In this document: positions 60,780 to 64,000 of the stretch, in pieces | Layout: each line of letters opens with the position of its first letter | How positions within the stretch are numbered: the first letter of the stretch is position 1 | Source: Kribbella sp. NBC_00382 | Lineage (GTDB): Bacteria; Actinomycetota; Actinomycetes; Propionibacteriales; Kribbellaceae | Assembly (NCBI RefSeq): GCF_036067295.1 | Contig: NZ_CP107954.1 | Span: 2,604,001-2,668,000, forward strand | Length of the DNA: 64,000 nt | Direction: 5' to 3' | Notes under the pieces: generated by a model | What the model saw: the letters and a program-made list of their open reading frames with translations, nothing else | Database searches by the model: none | Told to the model about the DNA's origin: nothing | Program-made: the position numbers and the translations under genes

Positions 60780-61673
60780 TTAGTCGAAGGCTAGGTGTTT
60801 GGCTTCGGCTAGGCGTTCGGCGGAGCGTGGTGTCATGGGTTCTGTACCGGCGATCAGGTGGGTTACGCCCAGGGACTCGTAGTGCTTGAAGGATTGGGCT
60901 AGGTCTTCGATTGAGCCCTTGAGGGTGTTCGCCTCAGGCTCGGCTACGGAGGGCTGGTTGGGGTCTGTGACGGTGATGCCGACGGTGAGTTCGACAGCAT
61001 CGGCTGGGCGGTCGGTGGCGGCGATGGCGGACCTCATGTCGTCGAGGCGGGACTTGACCGTGTCGTCGGCCTCGCCGAACCAGGCGGTGTTCCACTGGTC
61101 GGCCCACTTGGCGGTGAGGTCGAGCATGCGGGGTCTGCGGGCTGCGACCAGAAGAGGGATCTGGCGCAAGGGTGGCGGCTGCAAAGCCAGGTCTTTCACC
61201 CGGTGGTACGTACCGTCGAACGTCACCGTCTCGTGCCGCAGCAACCGGGCGACGATCTCCAGCCATTCCTCGAACCGGCCCACCCGATGGTCGGTCGGCA
61301 GGCCGAAGGCCTCGTACTCCGGATCGTGCCAACCAGCCCCGACGCCAAGGATCAACCGCCCGTCCGACACCAGGTCAAGCGTCGCCGCCATCTTGGCCGT
61401 CAGCCCCGGATCCCGGAACGACGAGCAGAGCACCATGTTCCCCAGCTCCACCCGCGAGGTCACCGCGGCGACCGCACTCAGCAGCGTCCACGACTCGTGC
61501 ATCCCGTAGATCGTCTCGTCAGGCGCCTTGTAGAAGTAGTGATCGGCCAGCCACACCGAGTCCAGCCCGGCCTCGTCGGCCGCCACCGCCATCGCCTTCG
61601 TGTCCGCCCAGGTCGGCATCTCTCCGGTCGGACCGTCGTTCCCACCGACCGGCAGCATCACTCCGATTTTCAT
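60780..61673 (-). CDS. LLM-class F420-dependent oxidoreductase
   Basis: 297 residues of the luciferase-like TIM barrel: MKIGVMLPVGGNDGP, AVAADEAGLDSVWLADHYFY, VELGNMVLCSSFRDPGLTAK, SDGRLILGVGAGWHDPEYEA and LLVAARRPRMLDLTAKWADQ. The cofactor is probably F420 by family, though FMN cannot be excluded. The substrate is unknown. TAGGTT (61680-61685) six bases before the ATG indicates a leaderless mRNA. Confidence 0.92.
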   Translation of the reverse strand: MKIGVMLPVGGNDGPTGEMPTWADTKAMAVAADEAGLDSVWLADHYFYKAPDETIYGMHESWTLLSAVAAVTSRVELGNMVLCSSFRDPGLTAKMAATLDLVSDGRLILGVGAGWHDPEYEAFGLPTDHRVGRFEEWLEIVARLLRHETVTFDGTYHRVKDLALQPPPLRQIPLLVAARRPRMLDLTAKWADQWNTAWFGEADDTVKSRLDDMRSAIAATDRPADAVELTVGITVTDPNQPSVAEPEANTLKGSIEDLAQSFKHYESLGVTHLIAGTEPMTPRSAERLAEAKHLAFD

Positions 61674-61733
61674 CTCGCCAACCTAATCCGCCCGCCGCAG
61701 ACGCGCTCCCCGAATCTGCGGCGGGCAGATGGG

Positions 61734-64000
61734 TCAGGCGAAGCTCAGCTCCAGCAGCCCGCCAGAGAAGGTCGGCTGCAGTACTGCCTCAACCCGCAGG
61801 AACTGCGCCCGCACAGGAGCAAACGAAACCGAGTTGAGCCGGTCGCGATCCACCCCGTACGCCGATGCGCCCTCGACAGCCCGCCACGTAGAACCGTCCA
61901 GCCACAGCACCCGCCAAGACGCCGGCACCCGGCATGCCCCGGACCCGGTGTCGTCGAACCAGTACGCCGCCACCCCAGACACCGCCCGCACCGACCGCAG
62001 GTCGTACTGGATCCATTCAATCGTCCCCCGCCGATCCCACCAGGTGAAGCGCGGTATGGACGTGTCTGCCGACGACGACGGAGTACGCCCGTCGTCAACA
62101 GCCTCCAGCGAGTCCGCGTCATTCACATGCGAAGCAGTGACCCGAGTGCGATACCGCCACGCAGTACCTCCGCTAGCCACCGACGGGAACGAGGTGATGC
62201 GCAACCGCGCCGCCCCCATCGGTACCAGCGTCACCTGCTCCACCGGCTGGGTCGACCGCGCCGGGCTGGCCTGGAGCAGACCGACCACGTCCTCGGAGTC
62301 CGCCTCCCACTCGGGGATGCGGCGAGCCGACCCCTTCAAGAGCAGCGGCGTACCGGCGTGAGTGAAGGGATTAGCGCCGCGCGGAACAGTACGGCGTACA
62401 AGGTCAAACCCACTACCGGCGACCAGGCCGTAGTTCCAGGGGGACTCCGGGTAGACGGCTAGCTCCGGCCACTCCGTTGTGCCGCCGATCGCCTCCGTGC
62501 GCTCCTCGATAGCCAGCGAATACGTCAGTGGGCCGCGAGAGACCGACACAGCTCCATGGTTGTCCGGCCAGACGCGAGTAGTCGTCCGCATCGGCAGTAC
62601 CAGCTTCACCCGGTCCCCTGAGCGCCAGGCGCGGTCCAGCTTGACCCAGCCGCCCTCAGCCCGCGCAGGCGTCCGAACCGAGTTGACTGTGACAGTGAAG
62701 TCGCCTGCCCAGCCAGGAACCCTTAGATACAAGGGGAACCGAGCACTCCCGTCAACAGTGAAGGTGATCGTGTCCCCGAACGGGTACTCGGTGTCTGCGA
62801 CGACGCTGACCGGAGTACCGGCTGCCCCGACCTTCGCTGTGACCTTGCTGGCGGCATACATAGAGGCGGCCAGCCCGTTGTCGGTAGTGGCCAGCCAGAG
62901 CTCCTGTGCGTAGTACGGCCAGCCCATGCCGTAGTTGTGCGGGCAGCAGCGGTACTGATGCACCCCGTACTTGTAAGCCTGCATGGCAAAACCGTTCTGG
63001 AACTGCCCATGCTTCACCCGGTCGTCCAGCTGGATGCTGTTGGCGGAGGTGATGTAGTGCATGACCCGCTGCTGCTCGTCGTACGAGGCTGGGAGCAGGT
63101 TGAAGGCGAGCTCCTCGCAGCGGTCCGTCCAGTCGGTATCGCCGGTGAAGCGGGTCAGCATCTCGAACGTATGCATCAGCTCGACGATCCCGCACGTCTC
63201 GAAGCCCTGCCGCGGGTCGCCGAAACCAGGTCGCGAGTTCTCGTCCCCAGCGAACCCACCGCCGGGGAACTGCCCATACAGGCCCATGATCGTCGCGTAG
63301 TTCCGGTACGTCGCTGCGCTGTGGCTGGGATCGCCGCTCAGCAGCCCGTACTGCAGTGGCTCCCGGATGCCTTGCGCCAGGTTGACGTTGTGCCAGGTGG
63401 GGATGCCGTTGACGTAGTCGGCCGAGCCCGAGTGCATCTTGGCGACCAGGTCGAGCAACCACTCATCACCGGTGCGGTTGTAGAGCCAGTAGGCGCTGTC
63501 AATGTTGTCACCCCAGCGGAAGGCGCCCCAGGACCGGTTGAAGACCTCGGCCGGCTGGTTGTCCTGGAACTGCAGATAGCGCGTCATGAACGGGATGACC
63601 CGCTCGTCACCGCTGTACTCCTGCCAAGAGCGGAAAGCGGCCAGTAGCGGCATACCCGGCCAGAAGTCGGGCCCACCCTCCAGCGACGTCCGCAACCGCG
63701 TAGGGCCGAACCACCCGTCGCCAGCCTGGGTAGCGATGATCCCGTTGAGCCAGCGCTCGGCCCTGGTCAGTACGCCGGTATCGCCGGTGACATAGCCGAG
63801 ATCGCCGAACCCCCTGAGCCAGTAGGGCAGCTCCTCCCACGCACCCTGCGCCGGGTCGACCCAGCCGTTGCCCTCGTAGGGGAGGAAGTCGGAGATCTCG
63901 TCGTACCGCCCGCAAAGGCCCTTCACCTGCAAGTCGAGCTGCTGGGCCAGCCAGCCGCGGGGCTCGATCGCACCGGGTGGGAGCTTCTGGAACGGTACTG
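61734..64000 (-). CDS. Beta-L-arabinofuranosidase-like GH127 protein (5' end outside window)
   Basis: At least 755 residues; the frame stays open to the right edge, where the conserved FQKLPPGAIEPRGWLAQQL is visible. (alpha/alpha)6 barrel features are IPTWHNVNLAQGIREPLQYG, ETCGIVELMHTFEMLTRFTG and the metal-site cysteines in RCCPHNYGMGWPYYAQELWL. Beta-sandwich domains follow (LRVPGWAGDFTVTVN, VSRGPLTYSLAIEERTE). The last 110 residues form a discoidin-like module (TWWDRRGTIEWIQYDLRSVR). It would release arabinofuranose from plant glycans. Signal peptide and true start lie beyond 64000. Confidence 0.92.
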   Translation of the reverse strand, partial: VPFQKLPPGAIEPRGWLAQQLDLQVKGLCGRYDEISDFLPYEGNGWVDPAQGAWEELPYWLRGFGDLGYVTGDTGVLTRAERWLNGIIATQAGDGWFGPTRLRTSLEGGPDFWPGMPLLAAFRSWQEYSGDERVIPFMTRYLQFQDNQPAEVFNRSWGAFRWGDNIDSAYWLYNRTGDEWLLDLVAKMHSGSADYVNGIPTWHNVNLAQGIREPLQYGLLSGDPSHSAATYRNYATIMGLYGQFPGGGFAGDENSRPGFGDPRQGFETCGIVELMHTFEMLTRFTGDTDWTDRCEELAFNLLPASYDEQQRVMHYITSANSIQLDDRVKHGQFQNGFAMQAYKYGVHQYRCCPHNYGMGWPYYAQELWLATTDNGLAASMYAASKVTAKVGAAGTPVSVVADTEYPFGDTITFTVDGSARFPLYLRVPGWAGDFTVTVNSVRTPARAEGGWVKLDRAWRSGDRVKLVLPMRTTTRVWPDNHGAVSVSRGPLTYSLAIEERTEAIGGTTEWPELAVYPESPWNYGLVAGSGFDLVRRTVPRGANPFTHAGTPLLLKGSARRIPEWEADSEDVVGLLQASPARSTQPVEQVTLVPMGAARLRITSFPSVASGGTAWRYRTRVTASHVNDADSLEAVDDGRTPSSSADTSIPRFTWWDRRGTIEWIQYDLRSVRAVSGVAAYWFDDTGSGACRVPASWRVLWLDGSTWRAVEGASAYGVDRDRLNSVSFAPVRAQFLRVEAVLQPTFSGGLLELSFA

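Overview
The window is one stretch of a high-GC (about 68-70 % by eye) actinomycete chromosome. Codon use, the many F420/ECF/MmyB-type genes, the abundance of TANNNT-preceded leaderless starts and the plant-polysaccharide genes suggest Kribbella or a close relative (inference from gene content; no 16S rRNA is present). No transposase, integrase, phage gene or CRISPR array was seen.

Layout. 1-5.9 kb: housekeeping and metabolic genes on both strands (TetR regulator, VOC protein, quinone oxidoreductase, small-molecule kinase, MobA, a wrecked MerR gene, nitrilase, CobC-like aminotransferase). 5.98-8.94 kb: three translationally coupled genes, namely an Asp/Gly/Ala repeat polypeptide, a JmjC-type 2-oxoglutarate oxygenase and a sucrase/ferredoxin-like [2Fe-2S] protein. 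They are followed by about 1.2 kb of decayed satellite-like repeat (8.94-10.15 kb) that shares sequence with an in-frame insert in the last gene. 10.2-19.4 kb: carbonic-anhydrase-like protein, MFS pump, tRNA-Ser(UGA), two secreted Cys proteins (one frameshifted), methyltransferases, chloroperoxidase-like hydrolase, ECF sigma factor, and trpD behind a complete trp attenuator with a Trp-Trp leader peptide. 19.5-37.3 kb: SDR/MmyB pair, GH16 protein, two more ECF sigma factors (one ECF42-like with DGPF/YCII proteins), FAD oxidase, cell-wall protein, MFS pump, a putative PD-(D/E)XK nuclease with a DUF4240 protein, aldo/keto reductase, transglutaminase and LacI regulator.

37.3-53.9 kb is a complete L-rhamnose locus. 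A LacI regulator diverges from an ABC importer (ATPase, two permeases, lipoprotein). These are followed by mutarotase, isomerase, the bifunctional rhamnulose-phosphate aldolase/lactaldehyde dehydrogenase, an extra fucose/arabinose-isomerase-like protein, rhamnulokinase, a LuxR-type protein with a decapeptide-repeat linker, and a large secreted GH78 alpha-L-rhamnosidase. Together they would release, import and degrade rhamnose from plant glycans. 53.9-64 kb holds ilvA, a HIRAN protein, a CE7 esterase, a PH-like membrane protein, a LytR-CpsA-Psr protein, tRNA-Ser(GCU), a 1-kb spacer with recurring GTGGCGC-N3-GCGCCAC hairpins, an F420 oxidoreductase and a GH127 arabinofuranosidase cut by the window edge.

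The most unusual items are the repeat polypeptide/JmjC oxygenase/Fe-S trio with its adjoining satellite, the trp attenuator on a solitary trpD, the hairpin family near 60 kb, and the pervasive leaderless-start architecture.
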